A stretch of DNA of 64,000 nt from Simmondsia chinensis (GCA_018398585.1 JAGTTD010000008.1:7824501-7888500), one strand, 5' to 3'. Shown: positions 1-11,175, counted from the stretch's first letter. Numbers and translations: made by a program. Notes: generated by a model not told the origin, from the sequence alone.

Positions 1-223
1 TACTAGCAATTTCAAATAATGTGGTTGTATAGATAATAAAACTAAGGGTTATTTATACCAAAGGTTCCTGTACTTTGCCAATTGTGTCAATTTAGTCCTT
101 GTACTTTTAATTGTGTCAATTTAGCCCCTGAATAATTCAAAATGTGTCAATTTAGTCATTTAATCAAATTTAAGTTAAGTTAATATCGTAATTTTGAATG
201 ACAAAATTATGTTAGATGCAAGT

Positions 224-362
224 ACAACAACAACAACAACAACAACAACAGTCCCAGTGCCTCGTGGCTCCCGCAATAAGCAGGGTCTGGGAGGGATGGA
301 TGTACGCAGCCTTACCCCTTCCGAGTGGAAAGGAGGCTGTTTCCGAGGATCCCCAACCTGAA
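224..362 (-). mobile_element. SINE-like copy with (TTG)n tail
   Basis: A (CAA)n run (224-250) is followed by sequence containing GGATGTACGCAGCCTTACCCC and GGCTGTTTCCGAGGA. Read on the minus strand this is a short retroposon body ending in a (TTG)n tail, as in the tRNA-derived TS family first described in tobacco. Three more copies lie at about 12949, 44322 and 51948. The family name is inferred from the tail and shared body; the 5' tRNA-like part is incomplete. Confidence 0.55.
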
Positions 363-540
363 GTGTGTGTAAACTTTCAAGTACAGAAATCAATTTATCA
401 CCAATGGATTTAGTAAAAATAAGGTACCACCTGAATTAAAGAAAAAGCCATGCAAGCATTTAAGTGTGTATGTATATATGCCAAAACAGATAAGTAATCA
501 GAACTAACTAAACAATATGAAAATGCTAGCCTAGGGATCT

Positions 541-931
541 TAAACTACAAGTCACTCGCCTCACTATCCTACGCTGCCACCTCTACTATCCTTATGCTAG
601 CCCTCCATCGTGCCCTATCTGAGGCTATCTCCTCTCTTAGGTTTAGGTGGGTTAGGTCGTGTCGAATCGTCTCAAGCCAACTCCTCTTTGGCCTGCCCCT
701 CCCTCTTCTTCCCAGCGTCGTTTGTAGCTATTCACACCTCCTAACTGGGGTTGTGGTCGGTCTCCTGCTAACATGTCCAAACCATCTTAGGCGGTGCTCC
801 CTTAGTTTATCCTCGATCGATGCTACACCCAATTTATCTCTTATTACATCGTTCCTGATCCTATCCTTCCTTGTGTGGCCACACATCCAGCGCAGCATCC
901 TCATCTCTGCCACTTTGTGCCCGAGCCATTA
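541..931 (-). pseudogene. RTE-type LINE, C-terminal end of endonuclease-reverse transcriptase
   Basis: The minus strand encodes [20 protein letters not shown], then [12 protein letters not shown], then a GRGRPKRSW stretch and a terminal ARWRASIRI-like segment. This is the characteristic tail of plant RTE-type endonuclease/reverse-transcriptase polyproteins, after the catalytic fingers and palm. Only about 130 codons of a protein usually near 1,000 residues remain, with an in-frame stop near the end. It lies inside the inverted-repeat element at 46-1055, so it was either captured or inserted there before that element last moved. Confidence 0.8.
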
Positions 932-1064
932 AAAATTCTCAAAGGACCAAATTGACACATTTTGAATTGTATAGGGACTAAATTGACACAATTAAAAGTA
1001 TAAGAATTAAACTAACATAATGGACAAAGTAAAGGGATGTTTAGCACAAATAACCTAAAATTAA

Positions 1065-3024
1065 TGAGATAAATATGCCAAATCATGAATTATAAACACA
1101 CCCTTGTGAAATTTTTATTATGAATTGGTAAATGAAAAAGGTTATTTGTTTTGCCAATTGAAACCAAAAGATATGAAATAATTATATAATTTTTCCCTTT
1201 TATGATCCAATATACATATAACATCAAATATCACTTAAATTTGTCATGATCCACAATTTTAATTTTACTCAAATTCAAACCACTTTCGTGGTTACCAAGT
1301 AAACATATAACATTTATGTTTACAAATTAACACCGCAAAATTTATGATTGCATTAACATGTATATATGCATTAACTGCCATAATTGCATTAACATCCATG
1401 TTGCTACATCAATTGTTTTTCATATTTATGAACATGCATGTATTAATTATATTAATTGCACATCTATTAACCTTGTAACTCCATTCACATATATACATAC
1501 TTATTCTCAAATTCTTTTTATAAATATGAACATAAATGGATATACTATCCATTGGATCGTTATTAGGATGTATCATTAATTACATGCATGTGTTAATTTT
1601 TGTGCCAACATTTATGTATGCAATATTCAATGAGGCATTAATTTACCTTTAATTTCCTACACTCAATTATATGTTCATATTCCATGAAAAAACCATTTTT
1701 CCTTTCTACTTATAATTGTATGCCCAAAGTTTCATAATGGTATGACATAAATGATATTATGAATATTAAGACACTTGAATTGAGTATTCTTTATATACAA
1801 TTGTTACATGAAAAATAATTATGTTATGTGATTACTTATCCACATATTATTATGTTGTGAGTCATCAAAGTGGACAATCATAAGAGTATACGAATATTGA
1901 ATTATGATGATTTATAAGTTATCCATAAGGTTTGATGCTTATACAAGGCATGTTGATTCATATAATTTAATTGTGGGTAAATTAAAGTTCATGAATGTAA
2001 ATATGGATGAATATGCAAAGTGATGCATTATGATAATGTGAAGTAAAATATATTAAGATTAAATGCTTTTCCTAGATTGAAATATAGAAATTTGATAAAA
2101 AATTACGTGTTCGTTGTTATATGATGGAAATCATGTTGCAAGGGAAGAAATCCCTGAAAAGGATCTAGAATATAGAAGAAGTAAAAGAACAACGGAAGAT
2201 TAATTTTTCTATCCATATTTTAAAAATTTCTGATGTTTTGAACTAGACAATATGGATGGTCAAGTTCCTCAATGATCCTATGGCGAGGTTATGAAGTCTC
2301 ATTATGTCGCTTTTAGAAAGCGACAATAAATGAATCGGCTTAATGCGTATAGAGGAAATTTGATAATGATAAAGGAGTCATTATATGTCTGTATGTCAAT
2401 TACATATCAATATTTGATATGGATATTAGTAAAATGATGGTACTCCAGTAAAATGACATGGAAATTTAGTGGTGGCGGCATTTCATTGTCAAGGATTCCC
2501 CACTTTGGAAAGAATTATATAAGCCATAAGGCCTCTAGCAAGGCATATATTCTCTTTGGGCCATTTCTAAACTCAATGGGTATATTTTAGCAACTCTGAG
2601 GTTTCTATTGTCATGGAAATAAAGCAATCTTCTTGATATTAGAAGACAAAGGGGATTTTCCACTTAAGTATAAGTATCCTTGACCTTTTTTTTTTTTTTT
2701 TTCTATCTCAACACATAGAGATCCCTTTATATAGAATATGGACTTTGGGGATGGTATGTCATGGACCTCTACTCAAGTTGCCTTTGTAGGCTTGGCTCTA
2801 AGGATGACCGGTGGGCATAGGTAATCTATGACCTCGAAGCTTCTCTTTCCCCTATTGCTGGATTTATTAGCTTGATATCATGACCTCAAAGGCATTCTTT
2901 CCACCAATTCCTTTTATAAAGCAATTGTCATGGCTTTGAGGACTTAATTTTTCGAACATCTGAAAGGTATTTGGTTTAGTTCCTCTGAGGATTGAGATTT
3001 TAGCAAGGATAGCACTCCTTGGGA
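1065..3024. other. AT-rich intergenic stretch, no gene seen
   Basis: There is no sustained reading frame. A poly-T run sits at about 2684-2701. A short phrase near 2170-2200 translates to YRRSKRTTED, weakly like the basic hinge of copia polyproteins, but nothing around it supports that. Confidence 0.5.
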
Positions 3025-3032
3025 GGCTAAAC

Positions 3033-4453
3033 TAGGGGTGATCATGGGTTTGGGTAAACCCATAGGTCTTGTGGTTGGGTTTAATTGGGTATGTGTATGC
3101 ATACCCATGGGTCTTGTGGGCATTATTGGGTAAACCCACAAGACCCATTATTGCCCAACCCATATACAACTTATTTAAACTAAACATGCTTATATTTAAG
3201 GGAAGTTATTACTCAGGTACATTGAGGTTTGAACATTTATCACCCGAGTACCCAAACATTTACATATATATAACGAAGTACTTTGAGATTTAAATATTTT
3301 ATCATCTAGGTGCCCTACATCAGAGTTTGATATATTTTCGTGAAAATATGACCGGTTTTATATAGAAAATGCTGATATAATGCGATAATTTATATAAGCC
3401 ATGCTAATGTATTTAATAAAAATTACAAACTATGATAAAAAAATTCATTGAATGTTGATAAAAACTACCTAAATATTGCCAAAATCATGTGTCATGTTAG
3501 CATTTTTGGCAAAAAATAATCAAATTCTAATGAACATGCTAACCTATAATCAAAATCTTGTTCCGTTTCAGCATTTTTCAATGAAAATACATCAAATATT
3601 GACAAACAGATACCTGAATGATAAAATTTTAAAATTTTAGGGTACCTAATTAATAAAAATGTTTAAATCTCAAGGTACCCTATTTTTTTTATAGAAACTT
3701 TAGAGTATCTATGTAATAAATAGTCAAACCTTAAGATACCTAAGTAATAACTTCCCTAAATTTTATTGGGACCAGAAGTTAAATTATATTAAGGCATTGT
3801 TTTGCTTGACAAAAATACTACTACTGTTTTACAAAATAGAAAGCAAATACTAAAAATTTCAAGCAAAATATCTTTTACACATAGTCAATGGTATTATTAT
3901 TTTGGAAAGTTATCACTTCATGATTTGAACATTTATTACCAAGGTATTATGTCAATATATAAAATGTGGTACCTTAAGATTTAAATTGTATCAATCATAT
4001 ACCCTTTTTTGCCAAAATTTGGTAGATTTCAGTAAAAAAAATTTTTAAGATGGAACATGATTTCAATAATATATAAGTAGCTTTGTTAGAATTTGATAAT
4101 TTTTTGCCAGAAATGGTAATATTACAAATGATCTCAACAACATGTATGTAATTTTTTACATCATCGTAATTTGTTTTGGACCTTTCCTACTTATGCTTGT
4201 TTATATTATATTTGAAGCGATGCCCAAATGAAGTTCAAATTTTAGTTAGGTATATTCCTTTGTATACTTGGATAGATATGTGATGAATATTTGAACATGG
4301 GTCACAATAGGTTACCCAGAACCCATTGGAACCAGAACCAGAACCAGAACCAACTAAAGGCTAGTATGGGTGGGTCTTAGACCAATAACTATTGGGTATT
4401 CGTGGGTTGGACCCAAACCCAACCCAACCCAACCTACCCATTGAACACCCCTA
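3033..4453. mobile_element. hAT-type non-autonomous element with perfect 8-bp target duplication
   Basis: The element starts TAGGGGTGATCATGGGTT and ends in ACCCATTGAACACCCCTA, giving short inverted ends TAGGGGTG/CACCCCTA. The 8 bp on each side are identical: GGCTAAAC at 3025-3032 and at 4454-4461. Eight-base duplications with (C/T)AGGGGTG ends are typical of plant hAT elements. The subterminal regions are rich in GGGTTTGGGT/ACCCAACCC repeats. No transposase is present in 1,421 bp, so it would depend on a partner. A smaller inverted-repeat element is nested inside at 3200-3756. Confidence 0.8.
3200..3756. mobile_element. Nested MITE with TAA target duplication (PIF/Harbinger-like)
   Basis: Inverted ends of about 40-60 bp begin GGGAAGTTATTACT on both sides and are flanked by TAA at 3197-3199 and 3757-3759. 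A 3-bp TAA/TTA target duplication suggests the PIF/Harbinger (Tourist) class. The element is 557 bp, non-coding, and sits inside the hAT-type element. Related sequence recurs at about 3900-3990 as a partial copy. Confidence 0.6.
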
Positions 4454-4461
4454 GGCTAAAC

Positions 4462-5935
4462 ACAAGAGCAAGATTGGTGAGGATTTAGATATTCAACATA
4501 AATCAAATATCCTTGGTTGTTTGCCCTAATGAAGCCGGATCTTGTAGCCAATTGTTTCTCTTTTTTGGGTTCGGATGGGATCTTTGGACCAACGCTCTAA
4601 GCTAGTGGGTTGTTTGCTTTTCAGGTCAAGGAAATGTGACGTTATTTTCTCATTGGCAGTACCCCTTTTTGAAAGGATCTAATAGCATGGTCCGGCTTAT
4701 GAGGTTCTTTGCGATCATCAATGCAATTTAGGAAGCAATGAACACTCTCATTTTCCAGAATACTGTGCCAGATTGGATTTTCAAAGGTGATTCTACCAAG
4801 CTTGGAGTGATCTCCTAGTTTCAGGTGGGTTGTTCGATACTATTAGTCCACCACTACTCGAAAAACTTGTTATTGTTTGCCCCTGCTTGTTCTTTTTGCT
4901 TTGGACTACAAAAAAAAATCTTTGGATTCATCCCTCTCATAGCTATCTAAAAAGGAACATTGATGGGTTGTCTCTCAGCAATCCAATACCACTAGCAATT
5001 GAGGGTTTGCTTAAAGATTCATATGACACCTTTTTTGGTCATGTTCTCATACACAATTAGCATACAGGGTCAAAGTTTTGTCAAACTTTCTTTATATGAT
5101 TTGATTTGGATATCTCGAGAATCAAAAGTTATTCTTGATCACTCACAAATTGTAAACTTTTATTCGTCGGACGTTATTGCATGTTTGCTCAATCCACAAT
5201 CATCTTCTTGGAATAAGAATTTCTCCATCAAGACACAGTCTCTAGACCTAAAATTTATTGATCTCCGGATCTTAGATTTTCAATGCGAAACAAAATTCTT
5301 TCCCTGCTAAGCGAGGGCCCTCATGATCTGATCCTTTTATTATCTAACTTTGAACATAATGTTTCTAAATAGTTATTCCTGTAGTATATATTTTTGCATA
5401 CCTTTTATTTTCAATCCTACATTTTACTTTAAACTCCCTCACACTCAACTATTAAAAAAAATTGAAGTGCATACAACACCAAAAATGGTCAAAGACCGTT
5501 GATTTTGTTTGTTTCTTTCTTTTTTTTTTTTTTTTTTTTTAAGTGCAAGACCCAATGCAAAAAACATGGTCACGTGCTGGACCTGCAGTCCCATTAATAA
5601 TATAACAATGGAGCTTTAAGATCTTTATCAGTACACCAGGCTTGGTCCTTCAATTGAAGGGCTTTAATTCTGTTCAAAATGTCTGATATGAAAATATATT
5701 ATTAAAAAGTATACTATATGGTGCAACTTCTGCACACGTCCTTAAGCACCATTAAGATATTGATTATGTTAAAGTAATAATATAATCAAGTGAAGATTGT
5801 TATATTATAATTGTGAACCTGGTGTTGTGCTGCTAACGTGCGGTGTAAGACTATCGCGTATCTGATAATACGATACTTGAACGACCGTTTCATAAAAGAT
5901 ATTTGTTTGTTAAAAAAAGTTTGAACTTTTTATAT
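4462..5935. other. No recognisable gene; AT-rich with poly-T run
   Basis: Two short open frames on the plus strand (4830-5060 and 4999-5310) carry no domain I recognise and overlap in different frames, which suggests chance or an unrecognisable relic. A poly-T tract lies at about 5517-5540. Confidence 0.45.
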
Positions 5936-6301
5936 CTGTCATGGCAGATGGTTGTTAAATTTTGTTCATTTTTACAAATGGTAAGGAATTTATGATGTAA
6001 GAATTGTTATAACAACTAGTCCAAACATATGAAGTTGCGATCTCTCTCACGAGAAGACAATCACATATAAAATGACAATTAATCTCAATATCTTTGTACC
6101 GGATTGGAAGTAATATGAAGAGCTACTTCATTGTTACAAAAGAATAAAGGTGGTTGGTTAGTAGGAACATTGAGATCCTGAAGTATACGACGTAACCAAA
6201 CTAGCTCACTAGTGATTGTAACAATCGCATGGTGTTCTGCCTCAGCAGAGAACGAGAGACAACGGATTTCTTCTTGGAATGACATGAAATCAGTGACTCA
6301 C

Positions 6302-6590
6302 TATTAGAATATAAAGCCATTCCTAGGCCTTCACCTATCACCTTAAGCTTTTGGGACAAATAGTTACTTGACATGGTATCAGAGCCTTGTTAACCACGAG
6401 TTTACTAGTTCGAATCTCAGCAGCCCCACTTCTAATATTAAAACAATTTAAGCATAAGGTATGAGGTGGACATATGCGCTATTCACACTTCAAGCCCCAA
6501 TTGGCATGCGTGAGGGGTATGTTAGAATATAAAGCCATTCTTCGGCCTCACCTATCAGCTTAAGTTTTTGGAAAAGTTGGTTCATTGACA
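6302..6590 (+). mobile_element. TRIM: 289-bp miniature LTR retrotransposon
   Basis: Two ~72-bp direct repeats, 6302-6373 and about 6520-6590, both run from T(G/A)TTAGAATATAAAGCCATTC to TTGACA. A canonical PBS, TGGTATCAGAGC, starts at 6374 directly after the first repeat. A purine-rich GTGAGGGG lies just before the second. Flanking 5-mers CTCAC (6297-6301) and CTGAC (6591-6595) match at 4 of 5. There is no coding capacity. These features fit a terminal-repeat retrotransposon in miniature, mobilised in trans. It sits in the RNase H segment of a minus-strand copia. Confidence 0.8.
6374..6385 (+). promoter_or_regulatory. Primer-binding site of the TRIM
   Basis: TGGTATCAGAGC is complementary to the 3' end of plant initiator tRNA-Met and abuts the end of the left 72-bp repeat with no spacer. 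Confidence 0.8.
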
Positions 6591-6817
6591 CTGACAAAGA
6601 AAAACAAGAAAACCTATAAACGAAGAGTGTTGAGACAACCAGCCCACTATGCTTCACAACAGGCTCGTAATTTAGGATCACAATCACGAAGAAGCAAAAT
6701 TCCTTGACTCGAAGCACCCTTTAAGTACCATATGACACATATAGCAGCCTCAAAATGAGGTTCTCAAGGGTCATACATAATCCGACTCAGAATATGAACG
6801 GCATAACTTATATCGGA

Positions 6818-7800
6818 TCATGTTAGGGACAAGTATAACAATCTTCCTCCCAGACGCCTATACCTGGCTGGATCTTTAATAGGATCTCCCTCTTTATCTG
6901 CCAAGTAATGATTTTGAATTATGGGGTTTGAAGCAAATTTGGCCCTGAGTAATTCAACTGCACTTAATATATCTAACACGTATTTTTGTTGGTTTAGCAT
7001 CATTCTAGTGGATGAGCATGCAACTTCAATACCAAGAAAATATTTAATGGGTCCTAGATCCTTAATACGAAATTGTTGATTCAGTCTAGCCTCAACTATG
7101 GTTGTAGAATCGTAGCTATATCCAGTTATAAGAACATCATCAACACAAATCAATACTACCATACAAACGGGCCCCCGAGAGTACGTAAAAAGTGAATTTG
7201 GATTGTTGGAAACCCATTTTAACAAGAGACATAGTAAAATTTTGATCCCAATTATGAGAAGCATACTTAAATCAACAAAGTGATTTTTGAAATTGACACA
7301 CGCAGCCCTGATGATGTCACTCGAAACCTAAGGAAAGTTTCATATAAACTTCTTCATCCAAATTTCCATGAAGAAACGCATTATTTATATCATGTATAAC
7401 CCAATCTTATGGAACAGCTACTACAAGACCACACCGAACAATAACCAGTTTAGCTGCAAGAGCAAACGTGTAGTAATAGTCAATACCTTCTATCTGGGCA
7501 TAGCCCTTAGCCACTAAATAAGCCTTATAACGCTCGATAGTTCCGTCTTAATGGTATGTTATCTTGTATACCCATTTTGAATCTATGGCTTTCTTTCCCG
7601 GAGGTAAAACTTCTAGAGTCCAAGTGCAGTTCTGCTCAAGAGCCTCGATCTACTTTCATTGCCTCTCTCCAGTGTTCATTCCAAACTGCTAGGTCAAAAA
7701 TTTTAGGCTCATCAATGGTGGTGATGGCCTCTAAAAATGTCGAGTGGGTATTACAAAAACGTGCATTATTAGATAAAAAAATGTGAAATCGGGTACGCTA
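6818..7800 (-). pseudogene. copia reverse transcriptase relic
   Basis: The minus strand shows, in order, [49 protein letters not shown], then VCMVVLICVDDVLITG and RIKDLGPIKYFLGIEVA. These are the successive blocks of the copia polymerase. The catalytic YVDD box has become CVDD. Several stops and at least two frame changes break it. An ORF of 148 codons (7264-6818) spans the palm and thumb part. Confidence 0.85.
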
Positions 7801-8159
7801 TACTTGAGTCAGTTGACGTAGCAGCAATACGAGGATAGGCTATAGAGAAAGGTACTTCACAAACATAGTCTTTGTACTTTATGGGCATTGAGGTCGGGTC
7901 CCGCGACATTTCCTCGCTATCACCTACTAGTGGTGCTACTCCCCAGCATCATCAGGGCTGCTATTGACTCTAACAGTAGCCCCTTTGTACTTGGAACAAC
8001 TCACCTTAGCATCCTCTGCTGAGATCATATGTTGGCCATTGTCACTACTAATAGTGGTCAGTTGCTGGTGGTTCCAAATAGTTCCTCTGTTCAAACCAAC
8101 CGACACCGGATCTTCAAAAAATGTATTAATAACGTTGTCATTTGATTAACTCACCATTG

Positions 8160-9220
8160 GTTCCAATTCATCAAGATAAAAAAATGAACATTCATAGAAC
8201 AAAACATCCTGAGAAACTATAATCTTCCTATCATCTAGGTTGCAAACTTTATGACCTTTCTAACCATGAGGATATCTAATGAAAATGCACCTATTTGCAT
8301 GATCTCCCAAACTCTCTTTAGATGGACTCTTATTATGAATGTAACAAGGACAACTAAAAACTCTGAAGTGATTTTATACTGGTGACTTCCCAAATAAAAT
8401 TTCATAAGAGCTCTTATTTTGTAATAAAGGAGTGGTAGTAATGTTAATCAAGTAAGCTATAGTTAAGACATATTTACCCAAAAGCAGATTGGCAATTCAG
8501 TTTGAAACCTCAAAGCGCGAGCCACCTCGAGAAGGTGTTTATGTTTTCTTTCCACAACCCTGGTTTGTTGTGGTGTATCAGTGCATAATGTCTGAATTAG
8601 CATCCCATGCTTAGCATAAAAAGCCAATAGACCACCAAATTTAAATTCTTACCTGTTGCCACTCCTGACTTGCTTACACTGCATACCAATTGAGATTGCA
8701 CCATTTTACAAAAATCCATAAGTAATTGGTGAGCCTGCGACTTATCTCTCATCAAGTACACCCAAGTGCACCGACTATAATCATCCACAATTAGGAAATA
8801 TTGAGCAGCAGTTAATGAAAGCAAACAATGGGGTCCTCGAATATTACAATAAATTAGGTTTAAACGCACTAGTCTTGGAAATTGGGAGGGGAAATGGCAA
8901 CCAAGTTTGTTTTGCATGATGACATGGGCTATATACGAAGTTAGTTTGTTTTTTTTTTTTTTTTTTCAAATAACTCAAATGTGGATAAACATATAGTTTA
9001 GTAAAAGGAAAATGTACTAAACAACGATGCCATAAAACAACTTCATGATCCCTCTGTCCTTGATTCTAGAAAATAGAGCCCATCTCATTGCCTACCTACA
9101 CCAATCAGCTTACTCGAATGTAGGTCGTATTTGACACAAAATTCAGGATAAAAGGTCAATGCACATTTTCTATCCCGAGTAAGCTTGCTCACCAACAATA
9201 GATTACAACGAACACAAGGC
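8160..9220 (-). pseudogene. copia integrase relic
   Basis: About 8800-8690 encodes FLIVDDYSRCTWVYLMRDKS, the second-aspartate region of the copia integrase core. The C-terminal part at about 8490-8160 reads GDHANRCIFIRYPHG, KGHKVCNLDDRKIIVSQDVLF and ECSFFYLDE, matching the usual GYPxGxKGYKVYDL and SRDVxFxE blocks. A poly-T (plus strand) run at 8948-8966 and several stops interrupt it. The family inserts retrotransposon cDNA into the genome; this copy cannot. Confidence 0.8.
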
Positions 9221-9221
9221 A

Positions 9222-9515
9222 CTAGCAAAACATTATTAAGGACAAGTCCCTACGAAATTGAAACTTGACCAATATGTGAAACATGCAAACTTTCCTGATT
9301 GGCAGTTTCATAGACCTTACTTTGCAATTAACAATAACATTATCCATAATACTCAGTGACGAGGTCATTTGATTTGACACTCCAATATTAATTATCCAAC
9401 GATCATTAGAAACTGAAATCTGACCTGTTAAAACATTACCAACAAAATTCATCCCGTAAGACTCGAATAAACTGAGAGAATAAAATAGAGAAAACTATCA
9501 ACTACTCCGCTTGTC
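9222..9515 (-). pseudogene. copia gag-end/protease relic
   Basis: The minus frame from 9452 reads RWIINIGVSNQMTSSL, which corresponds to the copia aspartic-protease active site WIIDTGASNHMTS; the catalytic DTG has become NIG. The upstream gag end continues to 9515, is broken by the copia insertion at 9521, and resumes above 12638. Confidence 0.75.
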
Positions 9516-9520
9516 ATAGG

Positions 9521-10129
9521 TGTAAGAAATCTTGATAAATTTGATATGCTCTGATATCAATTTGTAAGGAACTGGACTCAAATCTGATATACACTGATAT
9601 CAATTTGAGAAGCAGAACATACCACCCAATACTGAATCCGATTAAAATACTATAACACACAAGAGAAGTAAACAAAAGGTAAAAGCAAACAAACGAAAAA
9701 CACAGTGATTTACGTGGAAAACCACTCTTCAATCGAGAAGGGAAAAACCACGGGTGGAGCTGGATATTCTTTATTGAATGCAAATAATGGAAAAATTACA
9801 ATTCACTTCCTCTCTCTTTCTCAATGATGACGGTGCTTAACTTTATTTGGATCTCTCTTAAACTATGTGGCTGCTCCCTACGTCAAAAACTCACGTCTCT
9901 CTTCAATATATATATGCGGTAGCGAAAAGTAGGGCAAGCGGAGAAAACAAGTCCCGATCGATCGGGAAGGACCCCGATCGATAGGCTCCTCTGCCGATCG
10001 ATCGGCCGAGCTCCTGGAGCAGCTCTCCTAAAGGCGTTGTTCCCAATTAGTCGGCCATACTCTCGATCGATCGGCCTTCTCCCTGTTGCACCTGATCCTA
10101 GAACTACTAATTTGAGGCACGTCCTAAAA
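9521..10129 (-). repeat. 3' LTR of the deleted copia element
   Basis: It is a 609-bp direct repeat partner of 12046-12633. On the minus strand it starts TTTTAGGACGTGCCTC and ends TTTCTTACA at 9521. The U3 part holds palindromes TCCCGATCGATCGGGA (9952-9967), CCGATCGATCGG (9994-10005) and a further CGATCGATCGG (10064-10074), upstream of a CATATATATATTG TATA-like box near 9910. The last ~85 bp (9521-9605) consist of two ~43-nt units each starting AATTGATATCAG, resembling a primer-binding site. Confidence 0.85.
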
Positions 10130-10199
10130 AATCTCCACCTTGATTCAAATTTACACATAAAAGAATTTTCTCCACCTTCTCCACAAAACACCACATGGG

Positions 10200-11175
10200 G
10201 TTATTACAACAAAACAGAAAATCTAACCGAGTCCAAGTGATGCTTGGACTTTCTGCTAGGTAGCACTTTAGTGAACATATCAGTGAGGTTATCAACAAAT
10301 CCAATCTTCTTCTTTTTTAAATTAGCTCTAGACATAGCTACAAGAGTACAAACTGTCATTTCTTCATAACCATACCTCTGTGGCGGTTTAGCTTGTCTCT
10401 TCTGTCTTCCACTAGCAATTGAATACTGCTCCACTTGCTGAACGATTTTAGCCTCTTCATTTCTTTCAAAAATCTGTAATGGAGGTGGCTGAATGCTATC
10501 TGTGGAAGCTATCTGAAGCTAAACTGTGTTACTTAAATGTAGCTGAACTACCTCTGACCTCTACACCTGACCTGAGCCATAACTAACTGATGACGTCTTC
10601 TGTGAATGAAATAACGAAGACTTATCAAACGTGACATCTCTACTAGTTAGGAATTTATAAGAATTAGAATCCCATAAACGAAATCCCTTAGTCTTATGCA
10701 CTGATTGATTGAAGCTAACTCTTTTCTGCTTCCCATAAGCGCAATGTTCATCTGACTCTGACATAAATGCCGTAGAAAGAGCTATTGATCCTATCACTGT
10801 GGAACCAAATAAGTTCATACAGAGTTCCTACCCTTCTGCCTTTCATAATAATCAGAGCACCCTTACTGACCTTCAAAACTCCTCCTTGAGCTGTGTATTT
10901 GTACCCATGAGAATCAAGGATAACTAAAGAGATGATATTCTTTTTCAAACTGGAACATGACACACATCACTGAAAGTTCTAACAGTGCAATCAATCATCT
11001 TAACTCGGATTGATCCTATACCTAAAACTTTGCATACTGTCTCATCACCCATAAGATCGGTTCCACCCTGAATTGACTCATATGTGGCGAACCAATCTCT
11101 ATTGAGACAAATATGATAAGAACAACCCGAATCCAATATCCAATTATCTTTAGATTTGGACTGAGATTCGGTCAC
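10200..11175 (-). pseudogene. Deleted pol: protease, pre-integrase and RNase H tail fused by deletions
   Basis: From 11175 the minus strand reads NWILDSGCSYHICLNRDWFA, an intact-looking copia protease active site (DSG), then HCAYGKQKRVSF from the pre-integrase region. At KTKGFRLWDSN (about 10700) the frame jumps from the pre-integrase directly to the end of the integrase, without a shift. A second jump, at RANLKKKKIG (about 10320), joins the hinge to VDNLTDMFTKVLPS, the RNase H tail. The catalytic integrase core, reverse transcriptase and most of RNase H are absent. Compare 21700-24930 for the undeleted order. Confidence 0.85.

Larger units (their letters stand above)
46..1055. mobile_element. 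Non-autonomous Mutator-like (MULE) element with ~110-bp terminal inverted repeats
   Basis: The two ends are inverted copies of each other over roughly 110 bp. The left arm begins GGTTATTTATACC and the right arm, reversed, begins GGTTATTTGTGC; both continue into degenerate runs of the phrase GTGTCAATTTAGTCC. Flanking the arms are 9-bp direct repeats, TAAAACTAA (37-45) and TAAAATTAA (1056-1064), matching at 8 of 9 positions. Long inverted repeats plus a 9-bp target duplication are the usual Mutator signature. There is no transposase. The interior holds a LINE 3' piece and a SINE, both on the minus strand. Confidence 0.65.
5940..6817 (-). pseudogene. copia RNase H relic (split by TRIM)
   Basis: The upstream half (6817-6591) reads SDISYAVHILSR, then a CEA-stop-WAGC segment equivalent to the usual CDSDWAGC. 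The downstream half (6301-5940) reads SAEAEHHAIVT, ELVWLRRILQDLNVP and FFCNNEVALHI, corresponding to the family's SAEAEYRA, WLRxLL and CDNxSALHI blocks. The halves are separated by a 289-bp TRIM. RNase H removes the RNA template during reverse transcription; here several stops and the lost aspartates make activity impossible. Confidence 0.8.

Noticed and set aside
216..413. Polyglutamine-starting ORF
   Set aside because: The glutamine run is the (CAA)n tail of a SINE copy on the other strand.
2160..2340. Possible copia hinge (YRRSKR...)
   Set aside because: Only a few residues match, stops follow at once, and no integrase or reverse transcriptase lies nearby.
6374..6430. Possible tRNA-derived SINE or tRNA gene (TGGTATCAGAGC plus AGTTCGAATCTC)
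   Set aside because: The first motif sits exactly at an LTR end and works as a PBS. The 72-bp direct repeats and target duplication fit a TRIM better, and no cloverleaf forms.
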